This document shows positions 1-6,416 of a stretch of 6,416 bases of DNA, piece by piece. Each line of letters starts with the position of its first letter. Position 1 is the first letter of the stretch. The DNA is from Bacteroidales bacterium (GTDB lineage: Bacteria; Bacteroidota; Bacteroidia; Bacteroidales; Tenuifilaceae), in the NCBI GenBank assembly GCA_003531155.1, contig DQHR01000017.1, positions 3,248-9,663 on the forward strand, written 5' to 3'. The notes below the pieces were generated by a model. That model saw nothing but the letters and a program-made list of their open reading frames with translations, made no database searches and was not told the DNA's origin. A program made the position numbers and the translations under genes.

Positions 1-372
1 GCTGAAAAGAATATAGAAAAGGCTTTATCTATCAATGGAGATAAGTCGGAGCTTTATGCGCTTCAAGGGTTTCTTTATCAAGGACGAATTCAGGTTAGCG
101 CAATGCGAGGTATGACATACTCTCAAAAAGCTGCTGAAATATTAGAAAAGGCAATTGAATTAAACCCTGAAAACCCACGACCATATTTTCTCTTAGCTCA
201 GAATATTTTTCACACACCTAAGATGTTTGGTGGAGGAAGTAAGAATGCACTACCCAAAGCGTTAGAAGCTAAAAAATATTTTGAAAAAGAAAGTAGCAAA
301 GAAGGTATCGGTCCAAAGTGGGGTGCGAAATCAAATTTAAGAGTTATTGAAGCTTGTAATAAGGACAGTTAG
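1..372 (+). CDS. TPR-repeat protein, C-terminal part (5' end outside window)
   Basis: The reading frame is open from the first base and ends at TAG 370-372, so 123 C-terminal residues are visible and the start is off the left edge. An ATG at 103 lies in mid-domain and is not a plausible start. The visible part has tetratricopeptide character: one helical pair at about residues 16-58, including AAEILEKAIELNPENP, and a second from about 59 to 100 starting PRPYFLLAQNIF. The second pair carries a glycine-rich insert (MFGGGSKNALP, about 75-85), and a PKWG motif sits near residue 105. This resembles a family of probably exported Bacteroidota TPR proteins, but I recognise that only from memory. TPRs are protein-interaction scaffolds and no enzymatic role is visible. 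The gene is separated from the downstream signalling operon by a terminator, so a functional link is not implied. Confidence 0.85.
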   Translation, partial: AEKNIEKALSINGDKSELYALQGFLYQGRIQVSAMRGMTYSQKAAEILEKAIELNPENPRPYFLLAQNIFHTPKMFGGGSKNALPKALEAKKYFEKESSKEGIGPKWGAKSNLRVIEACNKDS

Positions 373-391
373 TATAAAATATTTAACTTTA

Positions 392-428
392 AGCACCCTA
401 TTTTGAAGGAAATAGGGTGCTAATTTTT
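392..428 (+). terminator. Intrinsic terminator after the TPR gene
   Basis: A perfect 12-bp inverted repeat has its left arm AGCACCCTATTT at 392-403, a loop TGAAGG at 404-409 and its right arm at 410-421. It is followed after two A residues by a five-T run (424-428). It begins 19 nt after the TPR stop codon. The hairpin ends only 13 nt before the kinase ATG at 435, so it must either end the upstream transcript completely or act as an attenuator for the downstream operon. Confidence 0.85.
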
Positions 429-434
429 GAAAAT

Positions 435-1490
435 ATGGCATCAAACAAAATAGATATTAAAAGGGTATTGTTGCAAGAGGTTCGCGACATTGCTATTCTG
501 ATACTTATAAGTACTATACCGACATATCTTTTTGCGGGGAATAAGATCTTTACGAACTTCTCTCATTATGCTTATTCAATATTGTATGGCGCACTACTAG
601 GGTGGACCATTTGGAAAGGAAACCAACTTTTAGGTTTATATTTTGATTATAAAATGCCTTGGGAAAAGAATCCTACTAAAACTTTTATTTATAGGATTGC
701 GGGTTCTATCATTTTCTCATCAATTGATATTGTTATTGTAAGTTACTTGATATACACCTACATATATAAAATTAATGTTTTTGATGATATAAAACCGCTT
801 ATTAATTATGCGCTTGTTGCTTTTGTAATAGCTATGCTTATTACAACAATCATTTATTTGTATCATTTTTTTATTTCGTGGCGCGAATCATTAATTCAAA
901 AGGAGAATTATAAGCGTGATGTTCTGTTAATGCAATACGAGACTTTAAAGAGTTATGTAAATCCTCATTTTCTTTTCAATAGTTTAAGTGTTCTAAGTTC
1001 ATTAGTCGAAAAGGATTCTCAAAAATCTCAACAATTCATAAAGCAACTTTCAGATATATACCGCTATGTTCTTGAACAAAAAGATAAAGAGATAGTGCCT
1101 CTTAATGTTGAGTTTAATTTTATTAAATCGTTTATTGAATTGCACAGGATAAGGCATGGAGAGAGTTTGAAGGTAAATATCAATGTTGATAATTTTGAAG
1201 GATATATAATACCGCTTTCGCTTCAAATCCTCATAGAGAATGCGCTAAAGCATAATATTATTTCTGAAGATGAACCATTATCCATCAGTGTTAATCGTGA
1301 TGCCGACTATATAGTAGTGCAAAATAATTTACAAGTACGAAAAGTGATAAGTGATTCTGGAGGGATTGGCTTAGAAACGATTAAAAAAAGGTATGAATTA
1401 ATCTCTTCAATTCCACTAATTATTGAAAACGGGGATGGTTTTTTTACTGTTAAATTACCAATTATAAATAACCTAATATCAAAATTGTAA
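435..1490 (+). CDS. LytS/YehU-type membrane sensor histidine kinase
   Basis: A 351-residue inner-membrane kinase that should autophosphorylate on histidine and pass the phosphate to a LytTR-type regulator, most likely the one at 2985-3740. The N-terminal half has about four hydrophobic segments (roughly residues 19-34, 44-62, 86-110, 121-147) and no recognisable extracellular sensor domain. The cytoplasmic His_kinase (LytS-like) region carries NPHFLFNSL with the putative phospho-acceptor H178, then an N-box QILIENALKHN (264-274; N269, N274) and a glycine box GGIGLE (309-314). The usual DNG-like box is replaced by QNNLQ (296-300), which is common in Bacteroidota members of this family. The frame extends upstream to a GTG at 417, but that lies inside the terminator stem, so I chose ATG 435. 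No Shine-Dalgarno site is seen. The next gene starts 1 nt after the stop, indicating co-transcription. The signal sensed is unknown. Confidence 0.92.
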   Translation: MASNKIDIKRVLLQEVRDIAILILISTIPTYLFAGNKIFTNFSHYAYSILYGALLGWTIWKGNQLLGLYFDYKMPWEKNPTKTFIYRIAGSIIFSSIDIVIVSYLIYTYIYKINVFDDIKPLINYALVAFVIAMLITTIIYLYHFFISWRESLIQKENYKRDVLLMQYETLKSYVNPHFLFNSLSVLSSLVEKDSQKSQQFIKQLSDIYRYVLEQKDKEIVPLNVEFNFIKSFIELHRIRHGESLKVNINVDNFEGYIIPLSLQILIENALKHNIISEDEPLSISVNRDADYIVVQNNLQVRKVISDSGGIGLETIKKRYELISSIPLIIENGDGFFTVKLPIINNLISKL

Positions 1491-1491
1491 A

Positions 1492-2367
1492 ATGAAAATT
1501 AAGTGCTTTTCTCTTTTTGCCATAACGGCTTTTTTATCAGTTAATTCTTTCAGTCAGAAAGTTACACCGGTTCAGTTTAGCAATGCTGATTCTTCTGTGA
1601 GTGGATGTGGATTTTTATATTCTGATTATAGATCATCAGCATATTTAGATTCGCTTCGCAGAACATTTGAAATTGATAAAGTTGTTAAAGGTTGTAGTTC
1701 CGATTTTGAAAAAGTCCTCGCGTTGCTCGAATGGACAAGTAATCAGTGGAAGCACAATGGCTGGAATGAGCCAAAAAAGGGAGATGCAATTTCAATATTA
1801 TACGAGGTTAGAAACGGTCAGAATTTCAGATGTGTTGAGTATGGTATCGTGCTTGCAGCAACACTTAACTCAATAGGCATTTCCGCTCGCTCTATTGGTC
1901 TAAAGACAAAGGATGTTGAAACTACTAAAAGTGGTGCAGGTCATGTTGCTACGGAGGCTTTCTTGAACGATTTAAGTAAATGGATTTTTATTGATCCTCA
2001 GTATGGTATTGCTCCTACTTTAAAAGGAATGCCATTAAATGCCGTAGAGTTTAATAGGGCTTTATGCGATAACTTAACTACCATTAAGTATATCAATCAT
2101 AAAGGCGAGATTTCTGGTTCAGCAGCTAAGAGATATAGCAAATGGATAGCCCCATATTTGTTTTACTTTGATGCAGCGATGGATAATCGGTATAAAGTTG
2201 AAAAGTTCGATAGACTTCGTTGTAATGGAAAAAAAGTATTAATGCTTGTCCCTCTCGGGGCTAAAAACCCAGAAGTTTTTCAAATAAGCACAAAATTGAA
2301 TTGGTGTACTTATACAAATAATATAGATTTGTTTTATGCACCACCAGTGGTAGAGAAAATTCAATAA
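1492..2367 (+). CDS. Secreted transglutaminase-like (papain-fold) protein
   Basis: A 291-residue exported protein. The N-terminus has lysines at 2 and 4, a hydrophobic stretch at about 5-19 and a likely signal peptidase I site SFS|QK after residue 21. There is no lipobox, so a soluble periplasmic or secreted product is expected. The core matches the transglutaminase-like fold with a Cys-His-Asp triad in the right order: C114 in FRCVEYG, H151 in GAGHVATE and D168 in FIDPQYG. Such bacterial proteins may be proteases, amidases or cross-linking enzymes, and the substrate cannot be read from sequence. Additional cysteines (39, 68, 192, 244, 272 by count) could form disulfides in the periplasm. The C-terminal 100 or so residues match no domain I recognise. 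The start codon is 1 nt after the kinase stop and the next gene follows after 14 nt, so it belongs to the two-component operon. Confidence 0.85.
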   Translation: MKIKCFSLFAITAFLSVNSFSQKVTPVQFSNADSSVSGCGFLYSDYRSSAYLDSLRRTFEIDKVVKGCSSDFEKVLALLEWTSNQWKHNGWNEPKKGDAISILYEVRNGQNFRCVEYGIVLAATLNSIGISARSIGLKTKDVETTKSGAGHVATEAFLNDLSKWIFIDPQYGIAPTLKGMPLNAVEFNRALCDNLTTIKYINHKGEISGSAAKRYSKWIAPYLFYFDAAMDNRYKVEKFDRLRCNGKKVLMLVPLGAKNPEVFQISTKLNWCTYTNNIDLFYAPPVVEKIQ

Positions 2368-2381
2368 CCTAAGTATTGTTG

Positions 2382-2942
2382 ATGATGAAATATTTGATAA
2401 TTATATCAATTCTATTTTTTATTTCTGAGTTTTCTTTGATGCTCGTTAAACGCTCAAGCGTAAAATCGAGCAAGATTCAAAAGGATAAAGGATCCCTTGT
2501 TTTACTTTGGGTAACAATAACCATAAGTTTTACGCTTGGATTTATGTTTGCTAACTATCATCATTGGGGCTATAGAGAATATTTAGTATATGGAGTCGGT
2601 TTGTTCATTGTTCTTGTGGGTTTTATTGTACGTTGGGCTTCAATAATTCAGCTCAAAAAAGCATTTACCGTTGATGTTGCAATTGGAACAGAGCAAAAAC
2701 TTAAAACAGATGGAATTTATAAAATCGTTCGTCACCCTAGCTATTTGGGGTTACTATTGATCATGGGAGGCTTTTCTATTTGCATGAATAGCCTTATTTC
2801 TATTGTTGTTATAATAATTCTTATGTCTTTGGTTATCCTTTATCGGATTGTGGTTGAAGAGAGGGTTTTGTCTGGAGCGTTTGGCGATGCTTATAAAAGC
2901 TATCAGGCAAGCACTAAAAGGCTAATTCCATGGATATACTAA
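2382..2942 (+). CDS. Isoprenylcysteine carboxylmethyltransferase-family membrane protein
   Basis: A 186-residue integral membrane protein with hydrophobic segments at about 4-21, 38-57, 68-86 and 122-157 (the last probably a helical hairpin). The C-terminal half carries the ICMT/PEMT-type methyltransferase signature: GIYKIVRHPSYLG (111-123), then VVEERVL with the conserved Glu pair 159-160, then FGDAYKSYQ and the terminal RLIPWIY. In characterised relatives the RHPxYxG and EE regions bind S-adenosylmethionine and a lipid or prenyl-protein substrate. Bacterial members mostly have unknown substrates, since protein prenylation is not typical of bacteria. Two adjacent ATGs (2382, 2385) are both possible; TTG codons at 2376 and 2379 extend the frame but are less likely. 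It lies between the transglutaminase-like gene and the response regulator, so it probably shares their mRNA. Confidence 0.88.
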   Translation: MMKYLIIISILFFISEFSLMLVKRSSVKSSKIQKDKGSLVLLWVTITISFTLGFMFANYHHWGYREYLVYGVGLFIVLVGFIVRWASIIQLKKAFTVDVAIGTEQKLKTDGIYKIVRHPSYLGLLLIMGGFSICMNSLISIVVIIILMSLVILYRIVVEERVLSGAFGDAYKSYQASTKRLIPWIY

Positions 2943-2984
2943 ACTCTAGGCACTTTAACCACTATAAACTTAAGTCACTTAACT

Positions 2985-3740
2985 ATGAATTACATCATTA
3001 TCGAGGATGAACGATTATCGGCCGAGCGACTAGCAAGGATGATTCATCGACTATTCCCCGATTTTGTTTTGGTTAAAACCCTTGATTCAGTTAAATCGGC
3101 TGTAAAGTGGTTATCGAGTAACGAGCATCCCTCGTTGGCCTTCTTTGATATTCAGTTGGCCGATGGGTTGAGCTTTGAGATTTTTGAACAGATTCAATTA
3201 CAATTCCCTGTAATATTCACTACTGCATTTAACGAGTATGCCATTAAAGCTTTTAAAGTAAACAGTATCGATTATCTTTTAAAACCTATTGATGAAGATG
3301 AACTGAAAAATTCAGTGTTAAAGTTTAGGTCAGGATTGACCAAACCATCGGCTTTAGGCAATGATGCTGTAGCAAAAGCATTGCAGATGCTCACGAATAA
3401 ATACAAGTCAAGATTTTTAGTTAAGGTTGGTGAGCATCTTAGGATGATCGATGTTGATGAAGTATCTGTATTTATTAGTATGGAGAAATCAACCTATATT
3501 AGGACTCACAGTGGGAGAGATTATGGTGTTGATTTTACTCTGGAGCAACTTGAAGCTATGCTTGATCCTAAGAGATTCTTTCGTGTAAACCGCAAATTTA
3601 TTGTTGAAATAAAGTCAATAAAAGATATTATTGCCTATTCAAATAGTCGCCTCAAACTAAAATTAGACGTTAATATCGATGAGGATATAATAGTAAGCCG
3701 TGAGCGGGTGAATGAATTTAAGGGCTGGTTAGAAGCGTAA
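2985..3740 (+). CDS. LytTR-family response regulator (LytT/AlgR type)
   Basis: A 251-residue cytoplasmic transcription factor. The receiver domain (about 1-118) has the acidic pair E7/D8, the phospho-acceptor D55 in FFDIQLADG, T79/T80 in FTTAFNEYA and the conserved K100 in LLKPID, so all switch residues are present. A short linker leads to a LytTR DNA-binding domain (about 143-247) recognisable by FFRVNRKFIV (198-207) and the final VSRERVNEFKGWL. The natural partner is the LytS-type kinase at 435-1490, although two other genes intervene. It starts 42 nt after the methyltransferase stop. No TTTG/TAnnTTTG promoter is visible in that gap, so read-through from upstream is the simplest reading. 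LytTR proteins bind paired direct repeats, and the gap contains a weak 8-9 bp repeat (CACTTTAAC/CACTTAAC) that could be tested as an autoregulatory site. Targets are unknown. Confidence 0.95.
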   Translation: MNYIIIEDERLSAERLARMIHRLFPDFVLVKTLDSVKSAVKWLSSNEHPSLAFFDIQLADGLSFEIFEQIQLQFPVIFTTAFNEYAIKAFKVNSIDYLLKPIDEDELKNSVLKFRSGLTKPSALGNDAVAKALQMLTNKYKSRFLVKVGEHLRMIDVDEVSVFISMEKSTYIRTHSGRDYGVDFTLEQLEAMLDPKRFFRVNRKFIVEIKSIKDIIAYSNSRLKLKLDVNIDEDIIVSRERVNEFKGWLEA

Positions 3741-3752
3741 ATAATTTCTTTG

Positions 3753-3783
3753 TTTGCGCTTTTAAACCAATTCTTTTACTTTG
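3753..3783 (+). promoter_or_regulatory. Candidate Bacteroidota sigma-type promoter for pgeF-pepT
   Basis: TTTG at 3753-3756 is followed after 19 nt by TTACTTTG (3776-3783), one mismatch from the Bacteroidota -7 consensus TAnnTTTG. This spacing is normal for the -33/-7 pair. It would place the transcript start a few bases downstream, giving a leader of about 20 nt before ATG 3811. In an AT-rich gap such a match can occur by chance. Confidence 0.4.
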
Positions 3784-3810
3784 CTTCTTAAATATGAAAT
3801 TTTAGGAGCA

Positions 3811-4620
3811 ATGATATTCGATAATTCCAAATCAATACCCTACGCACAATTTGAAATTCTTAAACCTTTTGAGGGTAAAATAACTCATTTTGTTACTACT
3901 CGTAACGAATCATTACCACCATCAACCCAAAATTTTTTCACCATTGGTTTAAATGGGATAGTTGATAATGATATTGTTCTAAGGAATAGACGACTCTTGG
4001 CAGAGCAAATGGGTTTTAAGTCCGATTCTTACGTTTTTGCATCGCAAATTCATAGTAACAAGGTTGCCGTTGTAAAGAATGAGGATAGAGGAAAAGGTGC
4101 TTTTGAACGCTCATCATACCTTTGCGACATCGATGCAATGATTACAAACATAAAAGGTGTTTGTATTGTTACTCAAGCTGCCGATTGTGTGCCTATTCTT
4201 TTTTATGATCCCGCTAAAAGCGTAATTGGAGCAGCACATGCTGGATGGAAAGGAACAGTTTATAAAATTCCATTGGAAGTGGTAAGAGCAATGAGTTCTG
4301 AGTTTGGCTCTAACCCAAAGGACATATTGGTTGGGGTTGGTCCGTCAATTGGTTCTTGTTGTTACGAAGTAGGCAATGAGGTTGTTGAACTCGTGAAAGA
4401 AGCATTTGGAAATATCAGGGAGTTAATCCTTAATAACAATAAGTTTTCTAAACCGGTTTTTGATCTTTGGGAGGCTAATAAACAATCTCTTTTGGAATGT
4501 GGAATAGGCGAAAAAAATATAGAAATTGCATCACTTTGTACCAAATGCCATAATCGATTCTTTTTTTCAGCGAGAGCTGGCGATAAAGGTCGTTTTGGAG
4601 CAGGAATTATGATGAAGTAG
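3811..4620 (+). CDS. pgeF: Peptidoglycan editing factor PgeF / YfiH-family multicopper-oxidase-like purine nucleoside enzyme
   Basis: A 269-residue cytoplasmic protein of the YfiH/DUF152 (Cu-oxidase_4) family, full length for the family. The three conserved zinc or catalytic positions are visible: H81 in SQIHSNKV, C126 in QAADCVPI and H143 in GAAHAGWKGT. Also typical are DAMITN (108-113), GPSIGSCCYEVG (177-188) and the C-terminal LCTKCHNRFFFSARAG with C243 and C246. Family members were first called laccases. Later work showed that E. coli YfiH/PgeF limits L-Ser misincorporation into peptidoglycan stems, and that homologues, including mammalian FAMIN/LACC1, act on purine nucleosides (phosphorylase and deaminase activities). 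The frame extends to a TTG at 3781, but that lies in the candidate promoter, so ATG 3811 is preferred and fits the family start. An AGGAG at 3804-3808 is too close to the ATG to be a normal ribosome site. It is probably co-transcribed with pepT. Confidence 0.93.
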   Translation: MIFDNSKSIPYAQFEILKPFEGKITHFVTTRNESLPPSTQNFFTIGLNGIVDNDIVLRNRRLLAEQMGFKSDSYVFASQIHSNKVAVVKNEDRGKGAFERSSYLCDIDAMITNIKGVCIVTQAADCVPILFYDPAKSVIGAAHAGWKGTVYKIPLEVVRAMSSEFGSNPKDILVGVGPSIGSCCYEVGNEVVELVKEAFGNIRELILNNNKFSKPVFDLWEANKQSLLECGIGEKNIEIASLCTKCHNRFFFSARAGDKGRFGAGIMMK

Positions 4621-4667
4621 TGTTTGGCACAATAAAAAATAAATCAGGAATAAACACCAAACAGAAA

Positions 4668-5903
4668 ATGATAAACAAACAAAACCTTATAGATCGATTT
4701 GTACGATATGTTAAAATCGATACAACTAGCGATGATAACTCAACATCATATCCTAGTACAAAGAAGCAATTCGATTTGGCAAATGTGCTTGTTAAAGAGT
4801 TGAATGAACTTGGTTTAAAAGATATTTCTCTTGATGAGTGGGGATATGTAATGGCCACTCTGCCTGCCAATACCGATAAGAAAATTCCAACCATAGGATT
4901 TCTTGCTCATATGGATACTGCTCCAGATATGAGCGGAACCAACGTTAATCCTCGATTTGTCGAGAATTATGATGGGAAAGATATCATTCTACATAAGGAG
5001 AATAACGTTGTTCTTGGGGTTAAGGATTTTCCTGAACTTAAAGACTATATCGGACAAACGCTTATCGTTACCGATGGAACAACTTTACTTGGTGCAGATG
5101 ATAAAGCTGGTATTGCTGAGATAATGACTGCTGTAGAGTATGTGGTTAATCATCCGGAGTTTAAGCATGGCAAAATCCGCATCAGTTTTACTGTTGATGA
5201 GGAGATTGGTCGTGGCGTAGACCATTTCGATGTAGAAAAATTCAATGCCGAATTTGGCTACACCCTCGATGGTGGTATGATTGGTGAACTTGAGTTCGAG
5301 AATTTCAATGCTGCTGGCGCAAAGGTTTATATTCAGGGACGTAATGTTCACCCAGGCTATGCGAAGAATAAGATGAAGAATGCATTGCATATTGCAATGG
5401 AGTTCAACTCACTTCTGCCGGTGACAGAGCGCCCCGAGTATACTCAGGATTATGAAGGATTTTATCATCTAATTAAATCCGAAGGAAGTGTTGAGAATGC
5501 AATGCTTCAGTATATTATCCGCGATCACTCTCGCGAGAAGTTTGAGGCACGAAAAGTTTATATTGAAAAGGTTGCAAGTTTTATTAACGCTAAATATGGT
5601 GACGGAGCTATAAAACTTGAGCTGACCGATCAGTATTACAATATGCGCGAGATGGTTGAGCCTGTTTACCATATCGTTGATACAGCCATCAAGGCTATGG
5701 AGGAGGTTGGAGTTAAGCCATTGGTTCGCCCAATTCGGGGAGGTACTGATGGTGCACGCCTTTCTTATATGGGATTACCTTGCCCTAACTTATTTACAGG
5801 AGGATTGAATTTTCATGGGAAGTATGAATTTGTTCCTGTTGAGAGTATGGTTAAGGCATCGGAGGTGATGCTTAAGATTATTGAACTTTATACGAATAAA
5901 TAG
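4668..5903 (+). CDS. pepT: Peptidase T (tripeptide aminopeptidase, M20B)
   Basis: A 411-residue cytosolic dizinc exopeptidase that releases the N-terminal residue of tripeptides, at the family's usual length. Catalytic and metal residues by motif are: H81 and D83 in LAHMDTAPD, the bridging aspartate D144 in LGADDKAG, E178/E179 in FTVDEEIGRG, D201 in YTLDGG and H383 in NFHGKYEF. The dimerisation (lid) domain interrupts the catalytic domain at roughly 210-325 and includes GRNVHPG. The substrate-binding RGGTDGARLS lies at 358-367. The frame opens at 4620, overlapping the pgeF stop, but ATG 4668 gives the canonical N-terminus (MINKQNLIDRFVRYVKIDT), so I chose it. The 47-nt gap after pgeF has no clear promoter or terminator, so co-transcription is likely. 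A strong terminator follows. Confidence 0.96.
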   Translation: MINKQNLIDRFVRYVKIDTTSDDNSTSYPSTKKQFDLANVLVKELNELGLKDISLDEWGYVMATLPANTDKKIPTIGFLAHMDTAPDMSGTNVNPRFVENYDGKDIILHKENNVVLGVKDFPELKDYIGQTLIVTDGTTLLGADDKAGIAEIMTAVEYVVNHPEFKHGKIRISFTVDEEIGRGVDHFDVEKFNAEFGYTLDGGMIGELEFENFNAAGAKVYIQGRNVHPGYAKNKMKNALHIAMEFNSLLPVTERPEYTQDYEGFYHLIKSEGSVENAMLQYIIRDHSREKFEARKVYIEKVASFINAKYGDGAIKLELTDQYYNMREMVEPVYHIVDTAIKAMEEVGVKPLVRPIRGGTDGARLSYMGLPCPNLFTGGLNFHGKYEFVPVESMVKASEVMLKIIELYTNK

Positions 5904-5921
5904 TGGGATTTTGTAAAAGAG

Positions 5922-5949
5922 AAAGGGCTGCCATTTGCAGCCCTTTTTT
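5922..5949 (+). terminator. Terminator between convergent pepT and rubrerythrin, probably bidirectional
   Basis: A perfect 10-bp inverted repeat AAAGGGCTGC (5922-5931) and GCAGCCCTTT (5937-5946), with loop CATTT, leads into a six-T run (5944-5949). It begins 19 nt after the pepT stop. Read on the minus strand the same hairpin follows the rubrerythrin stop by only a few bases and is trailed by a moderately T-rich stretch (CTTTCTCTTTT), so it may serve both genes. Confidence 0.88.
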
Positions 5950-5953
5950 CATA

Positions 5954-6416
5954 TCAAAATGTTAGAAAAATTAATTTAGGCGATTTACAAAAACTGCAAA
6001 CATCCTCGATTTCTCCTTCAGCAAATGTATTTCCACACTTTGGGCAAACAGCCCATGATATGGATAAACCGGCTTCTTTTGTTGATGTGCTTATAGCCTC
6101 AAGAGCCTTTTGGTAAAAATCTTCGTGCTTCTTTTCTGTATTCATTGCCCAAGTAAATGTTGAATCAGCTCCTGTAGCCCCTTCTTCTTTGGCAATTTTT
6201 AAAAAATCAGGGTACATAACAGTGAATTCATAGGTTTCACCTTCTATTGCAGTTCTAAGATTATCTTGGGTTGATGAAAGTTTAATAGAATCAATTACTG
6301 GGATAAACTCAAATCCCAATTTCGAAAGTTCGGCAGTGTGAATTATTGCATGAATAGACTCTGCTCTTGATGTTGCATCAAACATTTTTGCAATAGTATC
6401 AAACCCTTCCTCACTC
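5954..6416 (-). CDS. Rubrerythrin, N-terminus outside window
   Basis: A cytoplasmic diiron peroxidase that reduces hydrogen peroxide, using electrons that reach the diiron site through its rubredoxin-like centre. 153 residues are visible. The frame is open to the right edge, and the residues before the internal ATG at 6385 (SEEGFDTIAK) already fit the rubrerythrin ferritin-like helix, so that ATG is not the start. Numbering from the visible edge, ferritin-like iron ligands are E19 and H22 (AESIH), E60 and E63 (EGETYEF) and E94 with H97 (EKKH). The C-terminal rubredoxin-like domain has CPKC (124-127) and CSFC (140-143). The first ferritin helix, with one more ligand Glu, is missing off the edge. 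It stops at TGA (5956-5954 on the minus strand), converging on pepT. Its presence suggests an anaerobic or microaerophilic lifestyle, though this is inference. Confidence 0.93.
   Translation of the reverse strand, partial: SEEGFDTIAKMFDATSRAESIHAIIHTAELSKLGFEFIPVIDSIKLSSTQDNLRTAIEGETYEFTVMYPDFLKIAKEEGATGADSTFTWAMNTEKKHEDFYQKALEAISTSTKEAGLSISWAVCPKCGNTFAEGEIEDVCSFCKSPKLIFLTF

Noticed and set aside
417..434. GTG at 417 as the kinase start
   Set aside because: It lies in the right arm of the terminator hairpin. ATG 435 follows immediately and gives a normal N-terminus.
1667..1876. 69-codon plus-strand frame inside the transglutaminase-like gene
   Set aside because: It lies wholly within a gene with a clear signal peptide and triad, in another frame, and its translation shows no domain character.
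435..2942. Possible horizontal insertion of the first three signalling genes because they look more AT-rich than parts of the regulator and pepT
   Set aside because: Hand counts of single 60-base lines vary widely within one gene (in the regulator from about 27% to 52% GC). Membrane proteins are also naturally AT-rich, so this is not evidence of transfer. No flanking repeats or mobile genes were seen.
4362..4544. 60-codon minus-strand frame inside pgeF
   Set aside because: Antisense shadow of a well-conserved coding region with no recognisable protein motif.
4607..4894. 95-codon minus-strand frame over the pgeF-pepT junction
   Set aside because: It overlaps the conserved pepT N-terminus. 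The hydrophobic-looking translation is what antisense of AT-rich coding sequence gives.
5085..5672. Two minus-strand frames (5085-5390, 5469-5672) inside pepT
   Set aside because: Antisense to catalytic and lid regions of pepT, with no motifs or separate regulatory signals.

Overview
The window reads as chromosomal DNA of a Bacteroidota member. The evidence is AT-rich coding sequence, start codons without convincing Shine-Dalgarno sites, a TTTG / TAnnTTTG-type promoter candidate, and Bacteroidota-flavoured protein families (LytS/LytTR pair with an NNLQ-type kinase C-terminus, secreted transglutaminase-like protein with a signal peptide ending in SFS|QK). I cannot name the genus from sequence alone.

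Layout, left to right. Positions 1-372 hold the C-terminal end of a TPR protein, closed by a strong intrinsic terminator (392-428). Positions 435-3740 hold four same-strand genes that look like one transcription unit: a LytS/YehU-type membrane histidine kinase, a secreted transglutaminase-like protein, an isoprenylcysteine-carboxylmethyltransferase-type integral membrane protein, and a LytTR response regulator. The gaps between them are 1, 14 and 42 nt. Positions 3811-5903 hold pgeF (peptidoglycan editing factor / YfiH family) and pepT (peptidase T), 47 nt apart, preceded by a plausible Bacteroidota promoter and followed by a strong terminator (5922-5949). On the minus strand, 5954-6416 is a rubrerythrin converging on pepT. 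Its N-terminus lies beyond the right edge.

The housekeeping part (pgeF, pepT, rubrerythrin) is ordinary: cell-wall fidelity or purine nucleoside chemistry, tripeptide breakdown, and peroxide defence. The part worth attention is the four-gene signalling operon. The kinase and its likely partner regulator are separated by an exported cysteine-hydrolase-fold protein and a membrane methyltransferase-like protein, which suggests, but does not prove, that these two belong to the same signalling circuit. No mobile element, CRISPR array, tRNA or rRNA was seen. There is no gene-free stretch longer than about 70 bases.
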